This document shows positions 25,610-34,639 of a DNA stretch of 64,000 nucleotides, in pieces (position 1 is the first letter of the stretch; the number at the start of each line of letters is the position of its first letter). Below the pieces are notes generated by a model. The model ran no database searches. It was not told the DNA's origin and saw only the letters and a list, made by a program, of their open reading frames with translations. The position numbers were made by a program, and so were the translations under genes. Origin of the DNA: SZUA-152 sp964401355 (lineage in GTDB: Bacteria > Pseudomonadota > Gammaproteobacteria > SZUA-152); the NCBI GenBank assembly GCA_964401355.1, contig CAYNYJ010000002.1, positions 1-64,000 of the forward strand, read 5' to 3'.

Positions 25610-27370
25610 ATGTCGGAACAATCCACTAAACCCAGTTGGACGGAGCTGCGCCAGCAGTACTGGCAGTTTGTGCAGTACGCATCGCCTGACAGGCGCTATT
25701 TTATGTTAGATATCGTCACTATCGTGATTTCTGTATTTACTAATACGGCGATGATCTGGTTGATGGGACAGCCGCTGAGCCTGATTCAGGCGGGAGAATA
25801 TGAGGCCCTGATCGGCGTGTTGGGTTTGTTTCTCGGCGTCCTATTGGTTAATCAGGCTGCACAAATGGGCGGTGGCTGGTTAACTAACTGGTTGAATCTG
25901 CGCTTCATCGGGCGGGTACGAAATGCCATTATGTCGCGATTGTTAAGTTTGTCTTTTCCGGTAGCGGAGCAGTTGCCACGGGGCGATTTGCTGGCGCGCT
26001 TGAGTAATGATGTGGATCGTATCAGTGCCATTCTGGTGGGGGCGCGTTTGATGCTGATCTCTCATTTACTGACCCTCACCTTGTATATCGGCATGTTGTT
26101 TTGGATCGATGTGCGTCTGGCGTTGATTGCGTTGGCGACGGTGCCTTTGTTTGTATTACATCAACGATTTTTTTCCGAGCGCAAGCGTCGTGCCACTGAG
26201 GGTTTTTTGAAAGCTAACGGGAAGTTGTTGGCCTTTGAAGAGCAGGGGCTGGCCAATCTGCGTGGCGTCAGTGCCAATGTTGCTGAGAGCCAAGTCACGG
26301 CCATGCACCAGAACGTGTTTGCCCGGACTTTCCGTTGGGCAGTGCGCGAAGGGGGGCTGGAGGTGGCCTTTGGGGTGAGTTTCACGGTGTTGATTTATGG
26401 GGTGGGGGTAATGATTGCGCTGCTGGGTGTGGACGGCGTGCGCGATGGTTCGCTACCCGTGGGCTTGCTGGTGAGTTTCCTGCTGTACCTGGGGTATCTC
26501 ACTGTGCCGGTGCGTGGCCTGGCGGAAATCACCTTTCAGTACGTCGGTAATGTACCCGCTACGCAGCGTATTCTGGAAATTATGAATGCCCAGCCTGCGG
26601 TGATGGACAACAGTGCGACAGCATTGGTCGTCAAAAAAGGGCGAATTGACATCGAAGCCCTGTCTTTTGCCTATCCCGGCGGAGAGAGCGTGTTGCACCA
26701 CGCGCAATTGACGATTCAGGGCGGCGAAACTGTGGCCTTGGTTGGGCCCAGTGGTTCGGGTAAATCCACCTTGGTCGCCTTGCTGCTGCGCTTTTATGAT
26801 CCACAGCAGGGACGTATTTTGGTGGATGAACAGGATTTACGCGATGTGAGCATTGCCTCGGTGCGTCAAAACATAGCAGTGGTGTGGCAGCAACCTTTTG
26901 TGCTCAACGATACGATTCGTGCTCATCTGCGGATGGCCAAACCGGATGCCACCGAGCTGCAGATTATTGAAGCTTGTCAACGTAGCCATGCGTGGGAATT
27001 TATTGAGACCTTGCCGGCAGGGCTGGACTCCGTGCTGGGTGCCGGTGGTACGGAACTGTCTGGTGGCCAAAAACAGCGTCTGGCCATTGCTCAGGCTTTT
27101 TTGCGTGATGCGCCGATCCTGATTCTGGATGAAGCTTCATCAGCGCTAGACAGCCAGTCTGAGCAGGTTATTGTGCAGGCGTTGGACGCATTACGTGCAG
27201 ATCGCACGACATTATTGATTGCGCATCGCCATTCGTCGATTCGCTCAGCGGATCGGGTGGTTTATTTTGAGGCTGACGGCACGCTCACCGTAGGCCGACA
27301 CGATGAACTCATGGCGCAGCATCCGCAGTACCGCGAGGCTGTGCAATGGCAAACGACAGAACACGAGTGA
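25610..27370 (+). CDS. ABC exporter, fused membrane and ATPase half-transporter
   Basis: The protein of 586 residues has an N-terminal type IV exporter membrane domain (about residues 1-330, six TM segments, with the coupling segment MSRLLSLSFPVAEQLPRGDLLARLSNDVDRI) and a C-terminal ATPase with Walker A VGPSGSGKST, Q-loop VVWQQPFVLN, signature TELSGGQKQRL, Walker B PILILDEASSALD and the switch His in LLIAHRHSS. It would act as a homodimer of the MsbA/BmrA kind. Substrate unknown. It stands alone between the groESL terminator and a 700-base gap; a link to the PqqD-like cluster downstream is possible but not supported by spacing. Confidence 0.88.
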   Translation: MSEQSTKPSWTELRQQYWQFVQYASPDRRYFMLDIVTIVISVFTNTAMIWLMGQPLSLIQAGEYEALIGVLGLFLGVLLVNQAAQMGGGWLTNWLNLRFIGRVRNAIMSRLLSLSFPVAEQLPRGDLLARLSNDVDRISAILVGARLMLISHLLTLTLYIGMLFWIDVRLALIALATVPLFVLHQRFFSERKRRATEGFLKANGKLLAFEEQGLANLRGVSANVAESQVTAMHQNVFARTFRWAVREGGLEVAFGVSFTVLIYGVGVMIALLGVDGVRDGSLPVGLLVSFLLYLGYLTVPVRGLAEITFQYVGNVPATQRILEIMNAQPAVMDNSATALVVKKGRIDIEALSFAYPGGESVLHHAQLTIQGGETVALVGPSGSGKSTLVALLLRFYDPQQGRILVDEQDLRDVSIASVRQNIAVVWQQPFVLNDTIRAHLRMAKPDATELQIIEACQRSHAWEFIETLPAGLDSVLGAGGTELSGGQKQRLAIAQAFLRDAPILILDEASSALDSQSEQVIVQALDALRADRTTLLIAHRHSSIRSADRVVYFEADGTLTVGRHDELMAQHPQYREAVQWQTTEHE

Positions 27371-28077
27371 GCCGTTGCGGGAAACCGCAGTGATTGCCAC
27401 TATCCATATTAAATGTTTGAGTTTTGCTGGTTAGCAGACGCTCCCCCCTCTTTACTATTTGCCCCTTCTTGCCCGGTGACGTCTATGGCAAGTGGTGGTT
27501 GCGACAGTTATCATTATTGTATATAATTTAATCAGATTCAATGAGAAGGGTCGTAAGCAGTGTCGAAAATCTGACGCCTCGAATCGTGCACCCTAAGATC
27601 AAAATCGTACAGTTGATGACGTATTGAACAACCGTGCAGGCGATGTGACCGCAGAATTTAATTTCTCTCTCAGTGAGGTTGACTGAAAATACTATCAGCA
27701 AGGGCGTTGGCCATGGGCTTATTCAGAGCCGTGGTGAGTGTGACTTTTTAATCCAGGTATTTTTGGTGCTGTGAGCGTCATGCGCCGCTCGGTTATTAGC
27801 TCTTATGTCGACGGTATCTCTGCGGGCTTTGCTGCGATAAATTTTTCTACCGGTGGCGTTGCCAACGGAGCTTCTGTCCTGGTCTGTGAAACGTAATGCC
27901 GTGTTTTTAAATGTTTGTATGTGTCGTGTCTGCGGTGCTCAACAGAGAAAAATCATATTGATATCCTCTTTTTTCAGCGAAAAATAGCGGGACAGTGATG
28001 TTTAAATTCTTGCTGTCATATGGATGCCATATAAAAGTACAAAACTAAACGACTAAATATTTAAGGAGTATTGAACC
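27371..28077 (+). promoter_or_regulatory. 700-base intergenic region with a strong promoter match at 27499-27527
   Basis: No gene is visible. At 27499-27527 TTGCGA-N17-TATAAT gives a perfect -10 box at ideal spacing, pointing at the PqqD-like gene, with transcription from about 27534. That would make a leader of about 540 bases, or a separate small RNA. A short dyad ATATGG-ATG-CCATAT lies at 28018-28032, 46 bases before the first gene of the cluster, and might be an operator. AAGGAG at 28062-28067 is the ribosome site for 28078. Confidence 0.5.
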
Positions 28078-28374
28078 ATGGAAGTCAATGCCAACACGGC
28101 TATTAACAATTTGCCAATGCAAGCGGCATTTTTGGATAATCGTTATTTGCAACATTTAGCCATTAGTGACAACGGTTTTGTCTTTGATCCCACCACAGGC
28201 CAAAGTTTTACCATGAATGAGATTGGCGTTGAATTGCTTCGCTTGTTTCAACAAGAAAGCAATATCGACACCATTGTGAGCTTGCAATATAAAAAATATA
28301 AAGTCGATACACAGGAAATTGAACGAGACATCGTGGAATTTGCCAGTAGTCTCAATCGACATTTTTATCGATGA
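28078..28374 (+). CDS. PqqD-like (RiPP recognition element type) protein
   Basis: The 98-residue protein follows the PqqD pattern: a strand pair ISDNGFVFDPTTGQSFTMN, the helix EIGVELLRLFQQ, then a second helical half DTIVSLQYKKYKVDTQEIERDIVEFASSLNRH. PqqD-type domains bind precursor peptides and present them to tailoring enzymes, but free-standing members also occur in pathways without a known peptide. It lacks the sequence of PQQ-pathway PqqD and no pqq genes are nearby. A good AAGGAG precedes the ATG and its stop overlaps the ATP-grasp start (ATGA). It is the first gene of the five-gene cluster. Confidence 0.65.
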   Translation: MEVNANTAINNLPMQAAFLDNRYLQHLAISDNGFVFDPTTGQSFTMNEIGVELLRLFQQESNIDTIVSLQYKKYKVDTQEIERDIVEFASSLNRHFYR

Positions 28375-29435
28375 GCAGCGTATTAACGATGAACATAACT
28401 GTTGCTATAACGGGGATGAATTCTCAACCCGACAACCCCGGGCCTGGGTTGGCTGTTGCCCGGTGTTTAAAGGAGTCTGCGGAATTTAACGGTCGAATTA
28501 TCGGTCTGGGTTACGATGCGTTGGATGCAGGAATTTACCATAGCGAATACTGTGACGCAGGTTATTTATTACCTTACCCATCCAGCGAAAGCTTTGAACA
28601 TGTTGACCGATTGCAATCAATTCACGAAAAGGAACACATTGACGTATTGATTCCCTGTCTGGATTCGGAGATGCCCGGGATGATTCGTTTGCTTCCCTTG
28701 TTTGAAAAGATGGGGATAAAAACCTGCCTGCCAACGTTGGAACAGCTGACAATGCGTAATAAAAATCGCTTGTCGGAATTGCTTGGCGACGGAGAAATGT
28801 CCTATCCCGAATCAATTGATATCATCAATGTTGAATTTTTTCAAGGCTGTGAAAAGCAGGGTTGGACATATCCGTTTGTCGTAAAGGGCGTATTTTACGA
28901 CGCAAAAATTGTTCATAACATTGCGCAGGGTATTGCCGCATTTAACGCAATTTCTACTCAATGGGGTTTTCCGATAATTGTTCAGAAGCTCGTGCGTGGG
29001 CAGGAATACAACGTCGTCGCATTAGGTAATGGAGAAGGTGGCCTGGCGGGTATGGTTATGATGAAAAAAATGATACTGACCGAAAAAGGAAAGGCCAGTG
29101 CTGGAGTCAGTGTTTATGATGAAGGCCTGCATCGGGTCTGCCTTGAAGTCATGAAAACACTGCGTTGGAAAGGGCCGATAGAATTCGAAGTGATGCGTGA
29201 CAAACTTGGTAAGTATCACCTTATCGAGATTAATCCCAGATTTCCGGCTTGGGTATATTTAACTGCTGGGGTGGGACAAAACCTCCCCATCAAATTGTTG
29301 AAGCTTATAGCCGGTGAGTCTATATCTGAGCTTCCTTCAACAAAAGCTGGGGTTTTGTTTATTCGGCACGCAATGGATTTAATAGTGACGATTGCCTCAT
29401 TTGAGGCGGTCGCTATTGAAGGTGGAACATCATAG
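28371..29435 (+). CDS. ATP-grasp ligase
   Basis: The 354-residue protein has an N-terminal pre-ATP-grasp Rossmann-like part (VAITGMNSQPDNPGPGLAVARCLK, then VLIPCLDSEMPGM), a lid with FPIIVQKLVRGQEYNVVAL, and the metal-binding end GPIEFEVMRDKLGKYHLIEINPRFPAW, where Glu and Asn of EINPRF are the magnesium ligands. The layout resembles carbamoyl-phosphate-synthase-type and amino-acid ligases that join a carboxylate to an amine through an acyl phosphate. The substrate is unknown. It overlaps the PqqD-like gene by 4 bases and precedes a PLP enzyme, so amide bond formation with an amino acid or its decarboxylated product is a reasonable guess. A second in-frame ATG at 28389 is possible. Confidence 0.82.
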   Translation: MSSVLTMNITVAITGMNSQPDNPGPGLAVARCLKESAEFNGRIIGLGYDALDAGIYHSEYCDAGYLLPYPSSESFEHVDRLQSIHEKEHIDVLIPCLDSEMPGMIRLLPLFEKMGIKTCLPTLEQLTMRNKNRLSELLGDGEMSYPESIDIINVEFFQGCEKQGWTYPFVVKGVFYDAKIVHNIAQGIAAFNAISTQWGFPIIVQKLVRGQEYNVVALGNGEGGLAGMVMMKKMILTEKGKASAGVSVYDEGLHRVCLEVMKTLRWKGPIEFEVMRDKLGKYHLIEINPRFPAWVYLTAGVGQNLPIKLLKLIAGESISELPSTKAGVLFIRHAMDLIVTIASFEAVAIEGGTS

Positions 29436-29532
29436 TCGTCGTTTTCGTTCTATTTGTCAGTTTGATGCCCGAATCCAGCGAGTTTCGTTAGAGAAAGAAG
29501 AATTTAATATTTTATTTTTATAGGTGTGTTTA

Positions 29533-31017
29533 ATGAAAAATAATATTTCGCAACAAGAAGGGCAAGGCCAGGCAGAAATCACTTGGAGTAAGCCATCAAT
29601 ACTTCCATTGAAAGATGGGACTATTAATAAGTTTGGTTCCAGGCCGTATGCAGAGACGCAGAGCGAGGTCGATGGTGTTGTCATCAATGATCTAATTGAA
29701 AAATATGGTTCGCCGCTTTTCGTCATTTCCGAAAAGAAGCAGCGTGATAATGCGCGCCGAATTCAGCGAGCATTCAGTTCGCGTTATCCCCATGTCCAAT
29801 TCGGTTGGTCCTACAAAACAAATTACCTGGATGCTGTCTGTAATGTTTTTCATCAGGAAGGATTGTGGGCAGAAGTTGTTTCTGAATTTGAATACCAAAA
29901 AGCAAGAAATCTAGGGGTTCCCGGGCATAAAATAATCTTTAATGGTCCACATAAATCCAGGGGGATTCTGGAACAGGCCATTGAAGAAGGTGCGCTCATT
30001 CATATTGATCATCTGGATGAACTATTTCTTATCGACACGATTTCAGCTGAAAAGAAAAAAATGGTTTCCGTTGCTATTCGTCTCAATTTCGATACGGGTT
30101 ATACCGAAAATTGGGGTCGCTTCGGATTCAATATTGAATCGGGCCAAGCCTTTGATGCCGCAGTGCATATTTCGAATAGCCAACACCTTGAACTGGTTGG
30201 GCTGCATAGCCATATTGGCACGTTCATTACTGATGGTCGTGCCTATGTCAGTCAAATTAAAATAATGTGCAAGTTTATGGATGAAGTGGAATTAAAAACA
30301 AATTGTTCCATTGATTACATTGATATTGGCGGGGGCTTGGCTTCGATGAATTCTCTGCAAGGAGCTTATTTACCGCCAGAACAATATATTCCCAGTATTG
30401 AACAATATGCGACGTTAATTTGTGATGCCTTGTTAAAGGAGACGCGGTCACGCAATGCAAATAAAGATAAAGGTTTGTTGTTGATACTGGAAACAGGCCG
30501 GGCAATGATTGATGATGCTGAAGTATTGATAACTTCCGTCGTTGCCAATAAGCAATTGCCGGATGGTCGTCGTGCTTCAATTATGGATGCTGGTTTAAAC
30601 CTGTTATTTACCAGTTTTTGGTATGACCATAAGATAGTGCCGACCCGGGAATTGCCGGGAGTGGCAGAAGAAACCGTGCTTTATGGGCCGCTGTGCATGA
30701 ACATCGATGTGGTGAGAAAAAGCATTAAATTGCCACCGATGAAAATAGGAGAGCCCATGGTGATCAAACAGGTCGGTGCTTATAACAATACACAATGGAT
30801 GCAATTTATTGAATATCGTCCGAATGTAGTCATGGTTCATGAAGATAAATCTGTGTCGATTGTCAGAGAGGCCGAAAATTTGCAAACAATGATTGCACAG
30901 GATCGGTTACCGGCTCATTTATCTGACCCTTTCGTAGAGGTTTCCAAAGGTAAGGCAGCGCTTGTCGCTGAGGCGACGTTGACGGAAGTTGTTTTGGTTG
31001 AGTCCAATTCTACGTAA
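29533..31017 (+). CDS. Fold-III PLP-dependent decarboxylase-like enzyme (DAP/ornithine type)
   Basis: The 494-residue protein keeps every key group of the alanine-racemase-fold decarboxylases: the PLP lysine Lys95 in GWSYKTNYLDAV, HSHIGTFI, the phosphate loop IDIGGGLAS, ETGRAMID (in place of EPGR), the catalytic Cys388 in YGPLCMNIDV, and QVGAYNNTQ. The N-terminal 60 residues and the missing Pro in EPGR set it apart from housekeeping LysA. It should decarboxylate a diamino acid or related substrate. The start at 29533 follows ATAGGTG; three extra residues from GTG 29524 are possible. It sits 97 bases after the ATP-grasp gene. Confidence 0.85.
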   Translation: MKNNISQQEGQGQAEITWSKPSILPLKDGTINKFGSRPYAETQSEVDGVVINDLIEKYGSPLFVISEKKQRDNARRIQRAFSSRYPHVQFGWSYKTNYLDAVCNVFHQEGLWAEVVSEFEYQKARNLGVPGHKIIFNGPHKSRGILEQAIEEGALIHIDHLDELFLIDTISAEKKKMVSVAIRLNFDTGYTENWGRFGFNIESGQAFDAAVHISNSQHLELVGLHSHIGTFITDGRAYVSQIKIMCKFMDEVELKTNCSIDYIDIGGGLASMNSLQGAYLPPEQYIPSIEQYATLICDALLKETRSRNANKDKGLLLILETGRAMIDDAEVLITSVVANKQLPDGRRASIMDAGLNLLFTSFWYDHKIVPTRELPGVAEETVLYGPLCMNIDVVRKSIKLPPMKIGEPMVIKQVGAYNNTQWMQFIEYRPNVVMVHEDKSVSIVREAENLQTMIAQDRLPAHLSDPFVEVSKGKAALVAEATLTEVVLVESNST

Positions 31018-31033
31018 ACCAGGGGCTGTTCCA

Positions 31034-33226
31034 TTGCTAAAGACGAACTGGTGTCATTTTAAGGATATTGCCAAAGCTTATTCCGGCATTTTATTTTTGG
31101 AGCACCCCTTGGTTGGGGTATTGTTCATTGCACTGACTTTTTGGTCGCCGTTAACGGGTATGGCTGGACTGTTGTGCGCGCTGACAAGTATGTTGATATG
31201 TGTATTTTTAAAGCTGCCCCATATTGGTAGCAAAGCACATATTCTGAATAGTGTGTTGACGGGCTTATCACTGGGTGCCTTGTTTCAACTCAGTGGCCAG
31301 GCTTGGGCGTTTGTTATTGTTGGCGGATTACTCACGACATTTTTGTCTATTCTGATGGCTGATATATTGTGGCGTCGAACAGGGCTGCCAGCCGTGTGTC
31401 TTCCCTTTATTGTGAGTGCTGCAATATTATCCCTGGTGGTCCGGGAATATGTACCGAGCACCGACTTTAGCGCGATTGGCTGGTTGACTGATGTCTGGAT
31501 TCATCCCTGGGTGGATTTATTTTTTAGAACCTTGTCCGCAACCCTATTTTCACCAAATCCTGTGATTGGGTTATTGGTGTTCATCGCTATCATTATTCAA
31601 TCCCGTTACCTGGGGTTGCTAGCGATTGCTGGTTTTTCGTTGGGACTTTTTTTACTTAATATACTGTCTGGCAGTCATCCGACAGAATTTTATGTGTGGA
31701 CGTGTTTTAACTTTGTTCTTACCGCATTGGCCGTGGGTGGAATTTATACTGTGCCTGATCGGAGCAGTTTTATTTATGCCATGTTTGGCGTATCGGTATC
31801 GGTATTCTTTGTTATCGTGATACAAGATTTGATGCTGGTATATCATTTACCGGTCATGGCATTACCTTTTGTGGCCGCAACTTTATTGTGCATTGCTGTG
31901 CTTCAAAGACGTAGCAGTATGGAATCGCCGTGGTTGTGTGCCACTCCGGGGCTGCCGGAAAATGATTATGAGCAAAGACGCTTGGCGCGTACGCGATGTG
32001 GCGAACCTAACAGCATCCCCTTGCTGTTACCTTTTTACGGCACCTGGAATGTGTATCAGGGTTTTGATGGCCGCCACACTCATAAGACGCCCTGGAATCA
32101 TGCCGTTGATTTTTACATTACTGAAAAAGGCTTAAGTTATTGTGCTCAAGGCTTTCGACTTGAGGATTACTATTGTTTTGGATTACCGATTATATCGCCG
32201 GTCTATGGTGAAGTGATAGCAACCGCGGATTCGGTGTCTGACAATATTCCAGGCGCAGTTAACGTGGATGATAATTGGGGTAATTTTATCCTTATTTATT
32301 TGAGCACCGGGCATTGCATTATGTTGGCGCATCTCAAGCATTTAAGTATTAAAGTTAATGTGGGTGATCAGGTGACACCAAAAACGGAGTTGGCCGCTTG
32401 TGGTAATTCGGGGCGCTCACCGCAACCCCATTTACATATTCATTTGCAGAAAGATGCAGAGATTGGAAGTCCGACACAGTTATTCCACTTTTGCAGTGTT
32501 CTGGAAAATGTGGGGATACAAAATACACACTATAAGCTGATCAGCAGACCCGTGGATAACGTCAATATTCAGGCCGCAGCTCATGCTCGGGGGTTGTCCA
32601 ATATTCACCAACACCTCCCCGTGGGTCGCTATTTCACTTACAAGCTAATAGATCCGGAGACCAACGCCAGCAGCGTACGTCGCCTATTGGTGGAGGTGAC
32701 GTTAATGGGCCAGTTCCGTTTGGTAAGTGACTCTGGTGCCAGTTCCGCTTTTGAGGAAGTCAATGGTGTACTTGCCTTTTATGACAGGCAAGGTCCAGCA
32801 GATCAATTATTGGATATGTTGTTACTGTCCTATGGTTTGACGCCATTAACAGAACTTGCGCAACAATGGCAGGATTCACCGTCGGTAAAATTGTTGCCGT
32901 TGCAGAGTGGGGAAAAAATATTGCTGGCATTCCGTTTCATTTTGGGTGTTGGGCTTGAGAGCCAATATCAGCGTCAGTGGGATTCTGCAAAGAATATGTG
33001 GGTACAACGCAGTACTCATACATTGCGAATTGGCCCGCGTACTTTGGTGGCCGAAGCCGTTATAGAATTGGACCGGGCATTTGTCAGTAATGATATGACG
33101 TTGTCATTTAACGGTTGCACCTGGCGTGCACAATTATTGAATAATGGTTTAATAAAAGATCATGGTATACCGGGCTGGCGTAAACAGCATGTTGATGACG
33201 CTAGCTCAAACTTGTCGACGGTTTAG
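31034..33226 (+). CDS. Urea-transporter-like membrane domain fused to an M23 peptidase-like domain
   Basis: This protein of about 730 residues starts at TTG 31034 (AGGGG 8 bases before). Residues about 20-295 are a membrane domain with about ten helices and urea transporter blocks: HILNSVLTGLSLGALF, LPAVCLPFIVSAAIL and FFRTLSATLFSPNPVIGLLVF. After residue 320 a soluble LytM/M23-like part follows: YGTWNVYQGFDG, NHAVDFYI (355-362), PIISPVYGEVIA, GNFILIY, GNSGRSPQPHLHIHL with His466, His468 and His470. The canonical HxxxD zinc pair is not spaced normally: the residue four before Asp359 is Asn355, with His356 three before. Residues about 500-730 are an extra domain I do not recognise. It might export or import a small polar product and act at the cell wall. 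Confidence 0.75.
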   Translation: MLKTNWCHFKDIAKAYSGILFLEHPLVGVLFIALTFWSPLTGMAGLLCALTSMLICVFLKLPHIGSKAHILNSVLTGLSLGALFQLSGQAWAFVIVGGLLTTFLSILMADILWRRTGLPAVCLPFIVSAAILSLVVREYVPSTDFSAIGWLTDVWIHPWVDLFFRTLSATLFSPNPVIGLLVFIAIIIQSRYLGLLAIAGFSLGLFLLNILSGSHPTEFYVWTCFNFVLTALAVGGIYTVPDRSSFIYAMFGVSVSVFFVIVIQDLMLVYHLPVMALPFVAATLLCIAVLQRRSSMESPWLCATPGLPENDYEQRRLARTRCGEPNSIPLLLPFYGTWNVYQGFDGRHTHKTPWNHAVDFYITEKGLSYCAQGFRLEDYYCFGLPIISPVYGEVIATADSVSDNIPGAVNVDDNWGNFILIYLSTGHCIMLAHLKHLSIKVNVGDQVTPKTELAACGNSGRSPQPHLHIHLQKDAEIGSPTQLFHFCSVLENVGIQNTHYKLISRPVDNVNIQAAAHARGLSNIHQHLPVGRYFTYKLIDPETNASSVRRLLVEVTLMGQFRLVSDSGASSAFEEVNGVLAFYDRQGPADQLLDMLLLSYGLTPLTELAQQWQDSPSVKLLPLQSGEKILLAFRFILGVGLESQYQRQWDSAKNMWVQRSTHTLRIGPRTLVAEAVIELDRAFVSNDMTLSFNGCTWRAQLLNNGLIKDHGIPGWRKQHVDDASSNLSTV

Positions 33227-33274
33227 CGATTGAACGGTTTATTTTTCTGAACAATAAAAATGGAATTGGAGTTC

Positions 33275-34639
33275 ATGTTTTACCCATCGATGACTATAAA
33301 AATGTACTGGTCCATTTCTTCAGTCGGGTTTACGATAGCGTTATTGTTGCTCACAGTTAATCCAGCTCTGGCAATGGACATAGAAGAGATTTATGAACTG
33401 GCGCTGGAAACCGACCATGTGATTCGGAAGGCAACAGCGATTCGTGCCGGTTCGCAAGAAGCTGTTCAGCAAAGCAGAGCCAGATTCTGGCCGAAAATGT
33501 CCGCCAGTACCCTTTATACGCAAAACTCACAAGATCGCACTGTGCATGATTTTACCAATACCGTGCTTCTAAATAGTAAGCCTGAGTTTGCCAGTAGCGG
33601 CTACAGCATAAACATTACCCAGCCCCTGTTTGATTACGATGCGATTGTTAATAATCAACAAGCGTGGGCGACACATGAATTGGCAGATGTTCAATACAAT
33701 GAAACGGGTCATTTCCTGGTGCTGCGGGTTATTACCGCTTACATGGGGGTATTGTCTGCCAAACAAGGAATTCACTATCGCGAACTGGAAGTACAGGCGC
33801 TAAAAAAACAACTTGAGCGAATGGAGTACCGCTTGAATTTGGGTATTAGCGCAAAAATTGATGTCAGTGAGGCACAGGCTGGGTATGACCAGGCGTTGGC
33901 GAATCGCACCAGTGCCAGCATCCGTCTGTCTATTACCAATGAAGCCTTACGTCAAATTACGGGTCAGTTGCACGATAATCTTGATCCGCTCCAAGTTGCA
34001 GCATCTTTCAATATGCCAAATCCCAGTAATCTGACTTTTTGGATTAAAATGGCACATGAAAATAATTATCAACTTCAAATTGCACAATCCCAGCTTAAGC
34101 TGGCACAGATCGGGATTAAAAAACAGGGTGCCTCACGTTTTCCTTATCTTTCACTGATAGCCACGTATAATTATTACAATAATCTGGCATTAGACTACGC
34201 TGGCGTTGAATTGGAAACGGGTTCCATTACGGCACGTTTGGATTGGGATTTCTATCAAGGCGGGTTGGTCAGTTCCCGCATTCGTCAAGCGAAATATTAT
34301 AAAGATCAGGTTGATATTTCTCTGCAACAGCAGAAAAGTCTGGTGGAGCGACAAGTCCGTGATGCGTATTACATCCTGGTGGGTGGAGTGAATCGTATCG
34401 GTGAGTTGGAACAATCCATAAAATCGCAAAAAGTGCTGTTGGAAGCAAACAAGGCTGGCTATGAAACGGGAGCCAGAACCAGTTTTGATGTTTTGAATGC
34501 GCGGACAAATCTATACACTTTACGGAGAAAGCTGGCGCAAGCTCGACATGACCATGTATTACATCATGCTATTTTGAAATACCGCGCAGGCATGCTTGTG
34601 GTTGAGGACTTGGCATACATCAACCAAAGCTTGGAATAG
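33275..34639 (+). CDS. TolC-family outer membrane efflux protein
   Basis: The 454-residue protein has a signal peptide (ending NPALA, about residue 33) and the duplicated TolC layout: DIEEIYELALETDHVIRKA at the start, SGYSINITQPLFDYDAIV, long alpha-barrel helices with ISAKIDVSEAQAGYDQALANRTSA, a second LDWDFYQGGLVSSRIRQAKYY, and GARTSFDVLNARTNLYTLRRKLAQAR near the end. It forms a trimeric outer membrane channel. The ATG at 33275 has GGAG 5 bases upstream. It closes the five-gene cluster; no adaptor protein gene accompanies it, so its inner-membrane partner would be the fused transporter or a pump encoded elsewhere. Confidence 0.9.
   Translation: MFYPSMTIKMYWSISSVGFTIALLLLTVNPALAMDIEEIYELALETDHVIRKATAIRAGSQEAVQQSRARFWPKMSASTLYTQNSQDRTVHDFTNTVLLNSKPEFASSGYSINITQPLFDYDAIVNNQQAWATHELADVQYNETGHFLVLRVITAYMGVLSAKQGIHYRELEVQALKKQLERMEYRLNLGISAKIDVSEAQAGYDQALANRTSASIRLSITNEALRQITGQLHDNLDPLQVAASFNMPNPSNLTFWIKMAHENNYQLQIAQSQLKLAQIGIKKQGASRFPYLSLIATYNYYNNLALDYAGVELETGSITARLDWDFYQGGLVSSRIRQAKYYKDQVDISLQQQKSLVERQVRDAYYILVGGVNRIGELEQSIKSQKVLLEANKAGYETGARTSFDVLNARTNLYTLRRKLAQARHDHVLHHAILKYRAGMLVVEDLAYINQSLE

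Noticed and set aside
28078..28374. PQQ biosynthesis gene pqqD
   Set aside because: The domain is PqqD-like, but no pqqA, B, C or E is near and the partners are ATP-grasp and PLP enzymes.
29533..31017. Housekeeping diaminopimelate decarboxylase lysA
   Set aside because: The fold and catalytic residues agree, but the ETGR variant, the extended N terminus and the cluster context point to a specialised enzyme.
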